A stretch of DNA of 64,000 nucleotides from positions 3,771,570 through 3,835,569 of the forward strand of contig NZ_CP042906.1 in NCBI RefSeq assembly GCF_008728855.1. Direction: 5' to 3'. Numbering within the stretch: the stretch's first letter is position 1; each line of letters starts with the position of its first letter. This DNA comes from Hypericibacter terrae. Lineage in GTDB: Bacteria > Pseudomonadota > Alphaproteobacteria > Dongiales > Dongiaceae. The notes below the pieces were generated by a model that saw only the letters and a program-made list of their open reading frames with translations, was not told where the DNA came from and did not search any database. Shown one piece after another: positions 52,608 through 61,987 of the stretch. The position numbers were made by a program, and so were the translations under genes.

Positions 52608-54170
52608 ATGACGGAGCGACCCTCACGCCGCTCGGGCGGGCGCGATGCGCGGATCGCGGCGCGCCAGACCAGCGATTCCAGCCGCGTCGTCCGGCCGGGC
52701 CTCATGGGCGGCCAGTACCGGCCGCTCTCCGACCGCGACGTCGAGCGCATCCACGCGGCAGCCTTGTCGGTCCTGGCCGAGATCGGCGTTGCGGATGCGC
52801 CGCCGGCCCTGCAGTCGCTGGCGCTCGAGCGCGGCTGCAAGCTCGATCCGAGCGGACGCCTTCTCTTTCCCCGCATGCTGGTCGAAGACGTCATCGCCAA
52901 GGCGGCCCGCGAATTCTGGGTCCATGGCCGCACGGATTCCCGCTATGACGTCCATGTCGGCGGCCAGCGCGTCCATTTCACGACGGCCGGCGAAGCGGTT
53001 ACGGTGCTCGACCTGAAGAAGCGCCGATTCCGGCCCTCGACCCTGGTGGACCTTTACGACTTCGCGCGCCTGGTCGACCGGCTCGAGCATATCCATCAGT
53101 TCGGCCAGACCATCGTGGCGACCGAGATCGCCGATCCGCTGGCCCATGCGGCCAGCATCGCCTATGCCTGCCTCTCCGGAACCGCCAAAACCTTCGGCAT
53201 CAGCATCGGCCAGGCCGAGCATGTGGCGCCGATCGTCCAGCTGTTCGACATGGCGATGGGCGGCGAAGGCCGGTTCGTCAAACGGCCGTTCGCGGTCGTC
53301 GGCTGCTGCCCGATCGTCTCGCCCCTGCGCTTCGCCGAGGATTCGACCGCCGTCCTGATGGAGACCACGCGGCTGGGGCTGATCGGCGACGTCGCCATCG
53401 CCGCGCAAGCCGGGGCGACCGCGCCGGCGGCGCTGGCCGGCACGCTGGTCCAGACCGTCGCCGAGACGCTGGCGACCGTGATGGTGGTCAATCTGGTGCG
53501 GCCGGGTCACCCGACCACCTTCGGCATCTGGCCCTTCGTCTCGGACCTGCGGACCGGCTCCTTCACCGGCGGGGGCGGCGAGGAGGCGATCTTGAGCGCC
53601 GCCGCCATGCAGATCGCCCGCTATTACGACCTGCCGGCCTCGGTCGGGGCCGGCATGACCGATTCCAAGCTGCCGGACAACCAGGCGGGCTTCGAGAAGG
53701 GCGTCTCGGTCGCGATGGCCGCGCTGGCGGGCGGTAACTATGTCTGCGAATGCGCCGGGATGCTGGCCAGCCTGATGGGCTGCTCCTTCGAGGCCATGGT
53801 CATCGACAACGACATGCTGGGCATGGTCCAGCGCAGCCTCCGGGGCATCGAGGTTAACGACGAGACCCTGTCGCTCGACGCCATCCGCCAGGCGGTCGAC
53901 GGCCAGGGCCATTTCCTGGGATCCGACCAGACCCTGGAGCTGATGCAGACCGAATATCTCTATCCCGAGATCGCCGACCGCAAATCGGCCTCGGTCTGGG
54001 CCGAAGCCGGCGGCCGGGACGTGCTCGAGGCCGCCCATGAGCGGGTCCATGAGATCCTGGGGTCGCATTATCCGAATTATCTAGATGCCGGGACCGACAC
54101 CGCGATCAGGGATCGTTTCCCGATCCGACTGGCTCCGGAGGATATGCGGGCAGCCTGCAAGCGCTGGTAG
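52608..54170 (+). CDS. Trimethylamine methyltransferase (MttB) family protein, non-pyrrolysine
   Basis: A 520-residue TIM-barrel methyltransferase of the MttB family. The frame has no internal amber codon, so this is the pyrrolysine-free branch, some members of which demethylate glycine betaine or other quaternary amines onto a corrinoid protein. Landmarks: GGQYRPLSDRDVERIHAAAL, IGVADAPPALQSLALERGCK, TDSKLPDNQAGFEKGVSVAM and LSLDAIRQAVDGQGHFLGSD. No corrinoid protein gene is adjacent, so the methyl acceptor is unclear. Ends in TAG, followed by a GGCCGG/CCGGCC hairpin. Confidence 0.88.
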   Translation: MTERPSRRSGGRDARIAARQTSDSSRVVRPGLMGGQYRPLSDRDVERIHAAALSVLAEIGVADAPPALQSLALERGCKLDPSGRLLFPRMLVEDVIAKAAREFWVHGRTDSRYDVHVGGQRVHFTTAGEAVTVLDLKKRRFRPSTLVDLYDFARLVDRLEHIHQFGQTIVATEIADPLAHAASIAYACLSGTAKTFGISIGQAEHVAPIVQLFDMAMGGEGRFVKRPFAVVGCCPIVSPLRFAEDSTAVLMETTRLGLIGDVAIAAQAGATAPAALAGTLVQTVAETLATVMVVNLVRPGHPTTFGIWPFVSDLRTGSFTGGGGEEAILSAAAMQIARYYDLPASVGAGMTDSKLPDNQAGFEKGVSVAMAALAGGNYVCECAGMLASLMGCSFEAMVIDNDMLGMVQRSLRGIEVNDETLSLDAIRQAVDGQGHFLGSDQTLELMQTEYLYPEIADRKSASVWAEAGGRDVLEAAHERVHEILGSHYPNYLDAGTDTAIRDRFPIRLAPEDMRAACKRW

Positions 54171-54707
54171 ACGCAGGGCCGGTCGGCCGCATCCCGGCCT
54201 TTCCGCCAACGACGCGGCGGTTCGTCGCAGTATCGCCCGGCTGATTACAGAACCGTAACACACACCGGTTTTGCCCCCGGACGACATGGCCTCATGTCGC
54301 GTGGAAACGCTTCCGATCCTTACGCCACAGAAATCGCACGATGCGTCGGGTTGTGCGTTGATCGCAGATTTGAATTGCGATAATTACGCATGAATACGCC
54401 ATCAAATTACCTGAATTACAGGCGTAACTGTGCCCGTTAGGGCGCTGACAAGGCGAGCCAAGAAAGGAAGATCAGAACCGACCGCGGCGCGACGCGTGGT
54501 TGTGCGATCGGCTCCTCGAGAGCCGGCACTGGTCTCTTTCATTTTCGGGACAAGTGGGATTTGGCGGCACGCAGAGCGATCTGCGGTGCGGCAAAGCCGC
54601 GCGAACACAGCGCCGACACAGGATTTGAGCGACCTCTGCGTGATATGCGACGGGGAACAAACTTTAAGTTCCGCAGTTGAACAGCGGAACGGGCGACGAC
54701 AGGGACC
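54171..54707. promoter_or_regulatory. Terminator and promoter gap before the glucan genes
   Basis: A 537-bp gap. At 54177-54202 a GGCCGG/CCGGCC hairpin followed by TTT could end the MttB transcript. From 54300 to 54430 the DNA is AT-rich and holds GATAAT (54379-54384), a good -10 element, with TTGATC only 15 bases upstream, so the promoter is uncertain. Direct repeats TTACGCATGAATACGCC and TTACCTGAATTACAGGC lie at 54385-54425. I see no gene. Confidence 0.45.
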
Positions 54708-57326
54708 ATGCGTATTTCAAATTGGATCATTGGATTGGTCACGGCGGCATTTTTTGCTGGCGCGTGGGGCATCACCAATCGACCGGTGGACGAGCAGCCC
54801 TGGCGCGGCGAACTGCGCGGACTGTCCTTCGCGCCCTATACCGACGCCCACAATCCCATGACCAAGGTCGACCCGACGCCCGAGGAGATCTCGCGCGATC
54901 TCAAGGCCGTCGCCAGCGTCGCCCGCTCGGTCCGTACCTACACCACGCAAGGCACCATGATGCAGGTGCCGCGGCTGGCTTGGAAACAGGGCCTGACCGT
55001 CACCGCCGGCGCCTGGATCGGGCCCGATCTCGAAGCGAACAAGCGCGAGATCTCGAACCTGATCGACATGACGCGCAGCAACGGCAACATCACCCAGCTC
55101 ATCGTCGGCAACGAGTCCGTCCTGCGCGCCGATGTGACGGTGCCGGAGCTCATTCAATATATCCGCGCCGTCAAGGCACTGACCCCGCTCCCCGTCAGCA
55201 CCGCCGAACCCTGGCATGTCTGGCTCGCCCATCCCGAGCTGGCGCAGCAGGTCGATTTCATCGCGGTCCATATCCTGCCCTTCTGGGAAGGCATCGACCC
55301 GGACCAGGCGGTCCAGTTCGTGATGGAGCGCTATGAGGATCTGCAGCGCAAATTCCCCAACAAGCGCATCGTCATCTCGGAAATCGGCTGGCCGTCCGAG
55401 GGCCTGACCCGCAAGGACGCGGTCGCCTCGCCGGTCAATCAGGGCCTGTTCCTGCGCCGCTTCCTCGCGGTCGCCCAGGAACATAATCTCGACTATTTCG
55501 TGATCGAAGCCTTCGACCAGCCCTGGAAGATGCAGGTGGAAGGCGGCGTCGGTGCCTATTGGGGCATCTTCGACGCCGACCGCAAGCTCAAGCCCGCGCT
55601 CGACGGCGTGCTGATGAACCGGCCCGACTGGCCCTGGCTTTCGCTGGCGACCCTCGCCATGGGCCTGCCCTTCGTGCTCTGGCTGCTGCGCCAGGAACTG
55701 GGCCTGAAACGCCGCGGCCGCCTGATCCTCGCCATCCTGGCGCAGGGCACCGTTTCCGCCGGCGTCTGGGTCTATGCCGCCTATTCGGGCCTCTATCTGA
55801 CCGATCTCGATATCGGCGTGCTGGGCGTGATCGCGCCGGCGACGCTGCTGCTGCTCGGCGTGTTCCTGACCGAGGGCATCGAGATGGTGGAATGCCTCTG
55901 GCGCGGCTCCTCGCGCCGCCGCCTGGCGCCGCCCGCCGCCCTGGGCGACACGCCGCCGCCGATGGTCTCGATCCATGTCCCCTGCCGCAACGAGCCGGCC
56001 GACATGATGATCCGCACCATCAAGGCGCTCGAGCGGCTCGACTATCCGAACTTCGAAGTGCTGATCATCGACAACAACTCGACCGACGACAGCTGCTGGC
56101 AGCCGGTCGAGGTCTATTGCCGCAATCTCGGGCCGAACTTCCGCTTCTTCCATCTGCCGAAATGGCCCGGCTTCAAGGCGGGCGCGCTCAACTTCGCCCT
56201 GGCGCACACCAACCCGGATGCCCAGGTCGTCGCCACCATCGACAGCGACTATGAAGTCAGCCGCGAATGGCTCAAGGACCTCGTCGGCCATTTCGCCGAT
56301 CCGCAGGTGGCGCTGGTGCAGGCGCCGCAGGATTACCGCGACGGCAAGGACGACCTCTTCAAGCGCTTCTGCTTCTGGGAATATGCCGGCTTCTTCCATC
56401 TCGGCATGAAGACCCGCGACGAGCACAACGCCATCATCCAGCATGGCACCATGGCGCTGATCCGGAAGGATGCCCTGACGCGCGTCGGCGGCTGGGCCGA
56501 ATGGTGCATCACCGAGGATGCCGAGCTGGGCCTGCGCCTGTTCGAGGCGGGTTACCGCGCCGTCTACACCGAGAAGAGCTACGGCAAGGGCCTGATCCCC
56601 GACAGCTTCGACGCCTTCCGCAAGCAGCGCTATCGCTGGGCCTATGGTGCGATGCAGATCATGAAGACCCATTGGCGCGAGCTGCTGCCCTGGGGCGAGC
56701 GCAAGCTCACCCGCGCCCAGCGCTACCAGTTCGTCGCCGGCTGGCTGCCCTGGATCGCCGACGGCTTCCAGCTGATGTTCGTCGCCCTCGCCATCCTCTG
56801 GACCGCCGGCATGATCGTCCTGCCGCAGTTCATCGAGCCGCCTTTGACGCTGTTCCTCATCGTCACGCTCGGCATGTTCACCTTCAAGGTGGGCAAGTCG
56901 CTCTGGCTCTATACCCAGCGCGTCCCCTGCAGCTTCATCGAGCGGCTGGGCGCCTCGCTCGCGGGGCTCGCCCTCGGCCACACCGTCGCCAAGGCGGTCT
57001 GGCGCGGCGCCTTCACCACCAACCTGCCCTTCATGCGCACGCCCAAGCTGGAGAACCAGCCGGCCTTCATCCGCGGCCTGCTCGCCGCCTGGGAGGAGAC
57101 GCTGATCGCGGCGCTCCTGGTCGGCTTCGGCGTCCTCATCATGATGACCCGCGGCGTGGTCGAACCGGCGGCCAAGCTGTGGGCCATGCTGCTCTTCGTG
57201 CAGGCCCTGCCCTTCGCCTCGGCGCTGGTGCTGTCCATGATCAATGCCCTGCCCTTCGGCCAGCGCCGCCATGTGGCGCTGCCGCTGGGTGCCGCGGAGC
57301 AGGCCAAATCGCCTGCCGCCGAATAG
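54708..57326 (+). CDS. Membrane GH17-GT2 fusion, beta-glucan synthase-like
   Basis: An 872-residue inner-membrane protein. Residues 30-300 form a GH17 (beta-1,3-glucanase-type) domain with the acid/base Glu in LIVGNESVLRA and the nucleophile in IVISEIGWPSEG. After several membrane helices, a GT2 synthase domain (about 420-680) carries VSIHVPCRNEPADMMIRTIK, DSDYE, the EDAELG motif and KQRYRWAYG (QxxRW), followed by more helices. The layout resembles the Bradyrhizobium NdvB system for cyclic beta-1,3/1,6-glucans. AGGGA precedes the ATG. Followed 15 bp later by a second GH17 protein, probably its partner. Confidence 0.85.
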   Translation: MRISNWIIGLVTAAFFAGAWGITNRPVDEQPWRGELRGLSFAPYTDAHNPMTKVDPTPEEISRDLKAVASVARSVRTYTTQGTMMQVPRLAWKQGLTVTAGAWIGPDLEANKREISNLIDMTRSNGNITQLIVGNESVLRADVTVPELIQYIRAVKALTPLPVSTAEPWHVWLAHPELAQQVDFIAVHILPFWEGIDPDQAVQFVMERYEDLQRKFPNKRIVISEIGWPSEGLTRKDAVASPVNQGLFLRRFLAVAQEHNLDYFVIEAFDQPWKMQVEGGVGAYWGIFDADRKLKPALDGVLMNRPDWPWLSLATLAMGLPFVLWLLRQELGLKRRGRLILAILAQGTVSAGVWVYAAYSGLYLTDLDIGVLGVIAPATLLLLGVFLTEGIEMVECLWRGSSRRRLAPPAALGDTPPPMVSIHVPCRNEPADMMIRTIKALERLDYPNFEVLIIDNNSTDDSCWQPVEVYCRNLGPNFRFFHLPKWPGFKAGALNFALAHTNPDAQVVATIDSDYEVSREWLKDLVGHFADPQVALVQAPQDYRDGKDDLFKRFCFWEYAGFFHLGMKTRDEHNAIIQHGTMALIRKDALTRVGGWAEWCITEDAELGLRLFEAGYRAVYTEKSYGKGLIPDSFDAFRKQRYRWAYGAMQIMKTHWRELLPWGERKLTRAQRYQFVAGWLPWIADGFQLMFVALAILWTAGMIVLPQFIEPPLTLFLIVTLGMFTFKVGKSLWLYTQRVPCSFIERLGASLAGLALGHTVAKAVWRGAFTTNLPFMRTPKLENQPAFIRGLLAAWEETLIAALLVGFGVLIMMTRGVVEPAAKLWAMLLFVQALPFASALVLSMINALPFGQRRHVALPLGAAEQAKSPAAE

Positions 57327-57341
57327 CCCGTTCGGGCTGAC

Positions 57342-59045
57342 ATGGGCGAGCCAGCGGTGAACCGCCAACCGGCGGCGCAGCGGTCGGGTTTTCTGGCCCC
57401 TCTCCTGGCGCTGCTGCTGGCCGGCCTCGCCGGCTTCGGCTTCTGGTGGCAGATGGGCCGGCCGGTCACCCTCACCGACGCGCCGCCCGGCAAGATCCAT
57501 TGCGTCTCCTACACGCCCTTCCGCGGCAGCCAGACGCCGTTCGATCCCACGCTCCATATCCCGGCCTGGCAGATCGAGGAGGATTTCAAGATCCTCAGCA
57601 CCGACGTCGATTGCGTGCGGCTCTACGCGACCGACCAGGGCCTCGACCAGGTCCTGCCGATCGCCCAGCGCTACGGCATGACCGTCCTGGTCGGCGCCTG
57701 GATCGGGCGCGATCCGCTGGCGAACGAGCGCCAGTTGAGCGACGTGATCCGGCTCGCCAATGCCTATCCCGACACGGTCAGGGCGATCATCGTCGGCAAC
57801 GAGGTGCTGCTGCGCGGCGAGCAGACGCCCGAGGCCCTCGCCGCCATGCTGGCGCGGGTCAAGCAGGCGACCGGCAAGCCCGTCACCTATGCCGACGTCT
57901 GGGAGTTCTGGCTCAAGGCGCCGCAGCTCGCCGACGCCGTCGATTTCGTCACCGTCCACGTCCTCCCCTATTGGGAGGACCAGCCGCAGCCGGTCGCGGC
58001 CGGCCTCGCCCATCTCGAGGCGATCGTCGACAAGGTTCGCGCCGCCTTCCCCGCGAAGCCGATCCTGATCGGCGAAACCGGCTGGCCCAGCGAGGGCCGA
58101 GAGCGCGAGGACGCAACCCCGAGCCTGGTCAACCAGGCCCGTTACCTGCGCGAGTTCATGGCCTATGTGGCCGGAGCCGGCGCCGGGCTCGACTACAATC
58201 TGATCGAGGCCTTCGACCAGCCCTGGAAACGCGCGCTCGAAGGCACGGTCGGGGGCTATTGGGGCATCTTCGATGCGGATCGTCAGGCGAAGTTCCCCTG
58301 GCGCGGCCCGGTCAGCGAATATCCGCAATGGCAGACCGACTTCGCGATCGCCAGTGGGCTCGGTTTCGTCCTGCTCGGCGCCGCTTTCCTCCGGGGCTAT
58401 CGCGGCACTATCGGCGACTGGATCCTGGCCGGCCTGATTGCCGAAGCGACCGGCAGCGCGCTCCTGCTGCAGGTTCGCCATTCGCTGCTCGCTTCCATGG
58501 CCTCCTATGATTATGCCGCCGAAGCCCTGCTGCTGCTGGTGACCGCCGGCAGCGCGCTCGCGGTGTTTCATGCGCAGGCGACCGGGCGCTTCAAGATCGC
58601 CGCCTTCTCTTCGGCTCTCGCCTGGCTGTGCCGTCCCTGGCGCAAGCGCCTCGATCTCCCGACGATCCTGGCGCTGCTGCAGGGGTCCGCCGTGGTCACG
58701 GCGCTGGCGCTGTCGCTCGGATTCATCTTCGATCCGCGTTATCGCGACTTTCCGCTGGCAGCGCTGCTCACGCCGGCGATCGCCTTCGCGTGGCTCGCCT
58801 GGAGTGCCCGCGACATCGCGGCCGCGCGCAAGGCCGACCGGCGCGAGGAGGCGTTGCTCTCGGGGCTGCTGTTCCTGGCGGGCTTGCTGGTGGCGATCCG
58901 CGAAGGGCCGCTCAATTTCGTGGCGCTGGGCTGGGCCGCCACCGCGCTGCTGCTGGCGCTACCGCTGCTGCCGGCCTTGCGGGCGCTCCGGGTCGGGGCC
59001 GCTGAGCCCGGTATCGGCGCGCACCAGGCGCAGCAGGCCAAATAG
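57342..59045 (+). CDS. Membrane protein with GH17 domain (NdvC-like)
   Basis: A 567-residue (about 60 kDa) protein: one N-terminal membrane helix, a GH17 domain (VSYTPFRGSQTPFDPTLHIP, AIIVGNEVLLRGEQTPEAL, ILIGETGWPSEGRERED, YNLIEAFDQPWKRALEGT) and about eight membrane helices in the C-terminal half. Size and layout are like Bradyrhizobium NdvC, needed for beta-1,6 branches in cyclic glucans. The GH17 domain is homologous to that of the upstream protein and may act as a transglycosylase. Its end overlaps a convergent gene by 87 bp. Confidence 0.82.
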   Translation: MGEPAVNRQPAAQRSGFLAPLLALLLAGLAGFGFWWQMGRPVTLTDAPPGKIHCVSYTPFRGSQTPFDPTLHIPAWQIEEDFKILSTDVDCVRLYATDQGLDQVLPIAQRYGMTVLVGAWIGRDPLANERQLSDVIRLANAYPDTVRAIIVGNEVLLRGEQTPEALAAMLARVKQATGKPVTYADVWEFWLKAPQLADAVDFVTVHVLPYWEDQPQPVAAGLAHLEAIVDKVRAAFPAKPILIGETGWPSEGREREDATPSLVNQARYLREFMAYVAGAGAGLDYNLIEAFDQPWKRALEGTVGGYWGIFDADRQAKFPWRGPVSEYPQWQTDFAIASGLGFVLLGAAFLRGYRGTIGDWILAGLIAEATGSALLLQVRHSLLASMASYDYAAEALLLLVTAGSALAVFHAQATGRFKIAAFSSALAWLCRPWRKRLDLPTILALLQGSAVVTALALSLGFIFDPRYRDFPLAALLTPAIAFAWLAWSARDIAAARKADRREEALLSGLLFLAGLLVAIREGPLNFVALGWAATALLLALPLLPALRALRVGAAEPGIGAHQAQQAK

Positions 59046-59384
59046 CAGACCGAAGGCTGCGGCGCCGGCGTTATAGAGCACGACGCCCCAGAGCCCCAAC
59101 GCGCAGGCCAGGACAGCCAGAGGCCGCCAGCCGGTGATCAGCGCCAATATGCCGACGCCGAGCGAGGCCATGCCCCAGCCGCCGCCGCGCGAGATCACCA
59201 CCAGCAGATCGCGCGGACCGCACCACCAGGGCGCGGGCTCGCCCAGGCAGGCGATGCCGATGCCGCGCGGCTCGATCACCAGGAACCGCGCCGCCAGCGC
59301 CAGCGCGAGCACGACCACGGCACTGGCGATCCAGGGACGGATCACGGCCAGCAACGCGCGGCGTGAGATCGGGGCATCGCTCAT
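58959..59384 (-). CDS. Hypothetical membrane protein
   Basis: A 141-residue protein with about four hydrophobic segments (WIASAVVVLALALAARFLV, GMASLGVGILALITGW, LAVLACALGLWGVVLYNAG). The N-terminal MSDAPISRRALLAVI start at 59384 is preferred over an ATG 12 codons upstream. Its last 29 codons overlap the end of the glucan gene on the other strand. No function suggested. Confidence 0.65.
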   Translation of the reverse strand: MSDAPISRRALLAVIRPWIASAVVVLALALAARFLVIEPRGIGIACLGEPAPWWCGPRDLLVVISRGGGWGMASLGVGILALITGWRPLAVLACALGLWGVVLYNAGAAAFGLLFGLLRLVRADTGLSGPDPERPQGRQQR

Positions 59385-59511
59385 GGTGCAGGCTCGAACA
59401 GCGAGGGACATTGGGGACAATGCCTGGAGCCCGATTTCGGGTCCAGCATTTCCACCCCAACATTATGCAATCCCCGAGTTCGGCAATCCCCGAGCCTGCC
59501 TGCTCGAAAGG

Positions 59512-60342
59512 TCAGTGAGGCGGCAATTCATCCGGCTCGTCGAGATCGGCTTCTTCCATCGCGGCGGGGCCTGCGGCCGGGACCACCGGCGTCGTGCCCG
59601 CGAGGCGACGATAGGAGAGCCAGCTCAGCGGCATCGAGCAGAGATAGAGGCCGCAGATGCCGAGCAAGGTGAGCCAGGGGCTCGAGGCCAGGAAGGCCGC
59701 CAACGCCCCTACCATCAACAGGGTAGGAAGAACGAAATGTTGCGGCACCTTGATCCGTTTGAAAGAGTAGGTCGGCAGCCGGCTCACCATCAGGCCGGCG
59801 ACCGCGACCGCGACGATGCCCGCAAGCCACGGATTGTCGAAATAGCCCGGCCCCACGGCGAGGTCGGCCACCATCGGCACCAGCACCAGGCCGGCCGCCG
59901 CCGGCGCCGGCACGCCCATGAAGAAGCGACCGGTCCAGGCCGGCAGGTCGGTGTTGTCGAGCTTGGTGTTGAAGCGGGCCAGACGCAGGCCGCAGCAGAC
60001 GCAATAGAGCAGCACCGCGACCCAGCCCGGCGCCCCGGTCTCCGACAGATTCCAGAAATAGAGCAGCAGCGCCGGGGCCACCCCGAAGCTGACGAAGTCG
60101 GAAAGCGAATCCAGCTCGGCGCCGAACTTGCTGGTGCTGTCGAGCAGGCGCGCGATCCGGCCATCCAGCGCATCGAGGATGGCCGCGATCAGGATCGACA
60201 CCACGGCCGCTTCCCAATGCTGATGCAAGCCGAAGCGAATGCTGGTCAGGCCGGCGCAGAGCGCCAGCAAGGTCAGGATATTGGGGATCAACCGGTTGAA
60301 GGACTGGTCGCGCAGCCGCGCGACCGTAGGACGCCTACGCAT
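59512..60342 (-). CDS. pssA: CDP-diacylglycerol--serine O-phosphatidyltransferase
   Basis: A 276-residue integral membrane enzyme making phosphatidylserine. The CDP-alcohol phosphotransferase motif (DGRIARLLDSTSKFGAELDS followed by LSDFVSFG: DGxxARxxxxxxxxGxxxDxxxD) is complete. About seven membrane segments follow. The start overlaps the psd stop (ATGA), the usual psd-pssA operon for phosphatidylethanolamine synthesis. Confidence 0.95.
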   Translation of the reverse strand: MRRRPTVARLRDQSFNRLIPNILTLLALCAGLTSIRFGLHQHWEAAVVSILIAAILDALDGRIARLLDSTSKFGAELDSLSDFVSFGVAPALLLYFWNLSETGAPGWVAVLLYCVCCGLRLARFNTKLDNTDLPAWTGRFFMGVPAPAAAGLVLVPMVADLAVGPGYFDNPWLAGIVAVAVAGLMVSRLPTYSFKRIKVPQHFVLPTLLMVGALAAFLASSPWLTLLGICGLYLCSMPLSWLSYRRLAGTTPVVPAAGPAAMEEADLDEPDELPPH

Positions 60343-61079
60343 CAGCGCATCTCTCCTCTTCGCATGGGTTCGGCCGATTGCAGGTCGGCAAACACCGTCT
60401 CGCCCGCGACCGAACGCTGGCCCACCACGACCAGCGGCGCGATGCCCTCGGGCAGATAGACATCGACGCGGCTGCCGAAGCGGATCAACCCGAAGCGTTC
60501 GCCCGCGCGCACCGCCTGGTTCGTCTCGATATCGCAGCGGATCCGCCGCGCCACCAGGCCCGCGATCTGGACCACCGCGAACTCATGGCCGTCCGCGCTG
60601 CGTAGCCGGACCGACTGGCGCTCGTTGAACTCGCTCGCCTTGTCGAGCGAGGCGTTGAAGAACTTGCCGGGCCGGTAGCCCAGCGACAGCACCGTGCCGT
60701 CGACCGGCATGCGGTTCACATGCACGTCGAACACATTCATGAAGACGCTGATGCGGATCAGCGGTAAGGCCGGCATGCCCAGCTCCGCCGGCGGCACGGC
60801 GGGCTCGATTGCCTGCACCACGCCATCGGCGGGCGCGATCACCAGCCCGGCGCGGATCGGCGTCACCCGCGGCGGGTCGCGGAAGAAATAGATGCACCAC
60901 AAAGTCGCCACCAGCCCGACCCAGCCGAGCGGCGACCAGAGCCACCACAGCAGCAGCGTCGCGATCGCGAACAGGCCCGCGAAACGCCAGCCCTCGCGAT
61001 GAATGGGAACCAGGATGCGATCGAGCAAGGAAAAGGTCCTGTGGCTTGCCGTGACGGCCGGGTGCCGGGCGGCGCGCAT
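60342..61079 (-). CDS. psd: Phosphatidylserine decarboxylase proenzyme
   Basis: A 245-residue short-type enzyme that self-cleaves to form a pyruvoyl cofactor. Two N-terminal membrane helices, then [49 protein letters not shown] and the cleavage site in [15 protein letters not shown] (Gly-Ser). GAGGA lies just before the ATG at 61079. Makes phosphatidylethanolamine from the product of PssA. Confidence 0.95.
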   Translation of the reverse strand: MRAARHPAVTASHRTFSLLDRILVPIHREGWRFAGLFAIATLLLWWLWSPLGWVGLVATLWCIYFFRDPPRVTPIRAGLVIAPADGVVQAIEPAVPPAELGMPALPLIRISVFMNVFDVHVNRMPVDGTVLSLGYRPGKFFNASLDKASEFNERQSVRLRSADGHEFAVVQIAGLVARRIRCDIETNQAVRAGERFGLIRFGSRVDVYLPEGIAPLVVVGQRSVAGETVFADLQSAEPMRRGEMR

Positions 61080-61214
61080 TCTATCCTCGGGCGGTTGCCG
61101 AGGGGGTAAGCATTCCCGGCGGCCCGCCACGCCCTCTCCCGATCCCTCTCAGATCGGCGTTTTACCCTGCTATTTCAAGGGATATATCGGCATCCGGGGC
61201 GGAACTCCCCGGCC

Positions 61215-61922
61215 TCAGGCGACCTCGATCCGGAGCTCGCCCACGCCCTCGACGCCGCCATGGAGCCGGTCGCCGCGCTTGACCGGCCCGACCCCCGCCG
61301 GCGTGCCGGTGAAGATCAGGTCGCCGGGCTTCAGCTCGAACAGCGCCGAAAGATGGCCGACGATCTCCGGCACCGACCAGATCAGCTGGCTGAGATCGCC
61401 CGTCTGGCGCCGCTCGCCATTCACGTCGAGCCAGACGGCGCCCTTGGCCGGATGGCCGATCTGCGACGCCGGCACGATGGCCGAGCAGGGCGCCGCCTGC
61501 TCGAACGCCTTGCCGACCTCCCAGGGCCGGCCCAGCTTCTTGGCCTCGCCCTGCAGGTCGCGCCGCGTCATATCCAGGCCGACCGCATAGCCGAATATGC
61601 AGGCTGCCGCGTCCTTGGGCGCGATGTTCTTGCCGCCCTTGGCCAGGGCCACCACCAGCTCGAGCTCGTGATGCACATCGGTCGATCGGTCGGGATAGGG
61701 GAACCTGCCGCCGTCGGGCACCAGCGTGTCGGGATTCTTCTGGAAGAAGAACGGCGCCTCGCGCTTCGGGTCGTGGCCCATCTCGATCGCATGCTCGGCA
61801 TAGTTTCGCCCGACGCAATAGATGCGATGCACGGGAAAGAGCTGGGTCGTGCCGCGGACGGGCAGGCTTGGCTGTGACGGCGGCGGAAAGACGTAGCGGC
61901 CGGATGCGCTCTGCTGGGTCAC
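61215..61922 (-). CDS. Fumarylacetoacetate hydrolase family protein
   Basis: A protein of about 235 residues with the FAH fold: [35 protein letters not shown], the metal-binding [14 protein letters not shown] and [15 protein letters not shown]. The family includes fumarylpyruvate hydrolases and oxaloacetate decarboxylases; which one this is cannot be decided. I prefer a GTG at 61922 just before the conserved GRYVFPPP; ATGs at 61976 and 61991 would add poorly conserved residues. A GC hairpin (61195-61213) follows the stop. Confidence 0.88.
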   Translation of the reverse strand: MTQQSASGRYVFPPPSQPSLPVRGTTQLFPVHRIYCVGRNYAEHAIEMGHDPKREAPFFFQKNPDTLVPDGGRFPYPDRSTDVHHELELVVALAKGGKNIAPKDAAACIFGYAVGLDMTRRDLQGEAKKLGRPWEVGKAFEQAAPCSAIVPASQIGHPAKGAVWLDVNGERRQTGDLSQLIWSVPEIVGHLSALFELKPGDLIFTGTPAGVGPVKRGDRLHGGVEGVGELRIEVA

Positions 61923-61987
61923 GTCGAGTTTCTTTCTCGTATGATTGAGGGAGGTGAGCGGATATTTGGAGAGCATGGTCCTAGGGG

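Noticed and set aside
54430-54861. 143-residue plus-strand frame ahead of the GH17-GT2 gene
   Set aside because: Arg-rich, no conserved pattern, and overlaps the well-supported start at 54708.
54717-58571. 1284-residue minus-strand open frame
   Set aside because: Antisense to the GH17-GT2 and GH17 genes, rich in Asp/Gln/Arg/Gly with no recognisable domain; a GC-driven shadow.
61125-61160. CCGATC-N7-GATCGG hairpin followed by CGTTTT as a plus-strand terminator
   Set aside because: No plus-strand gene ends nearby; on the minus strand, where transcription runs, the T-tract is absent.
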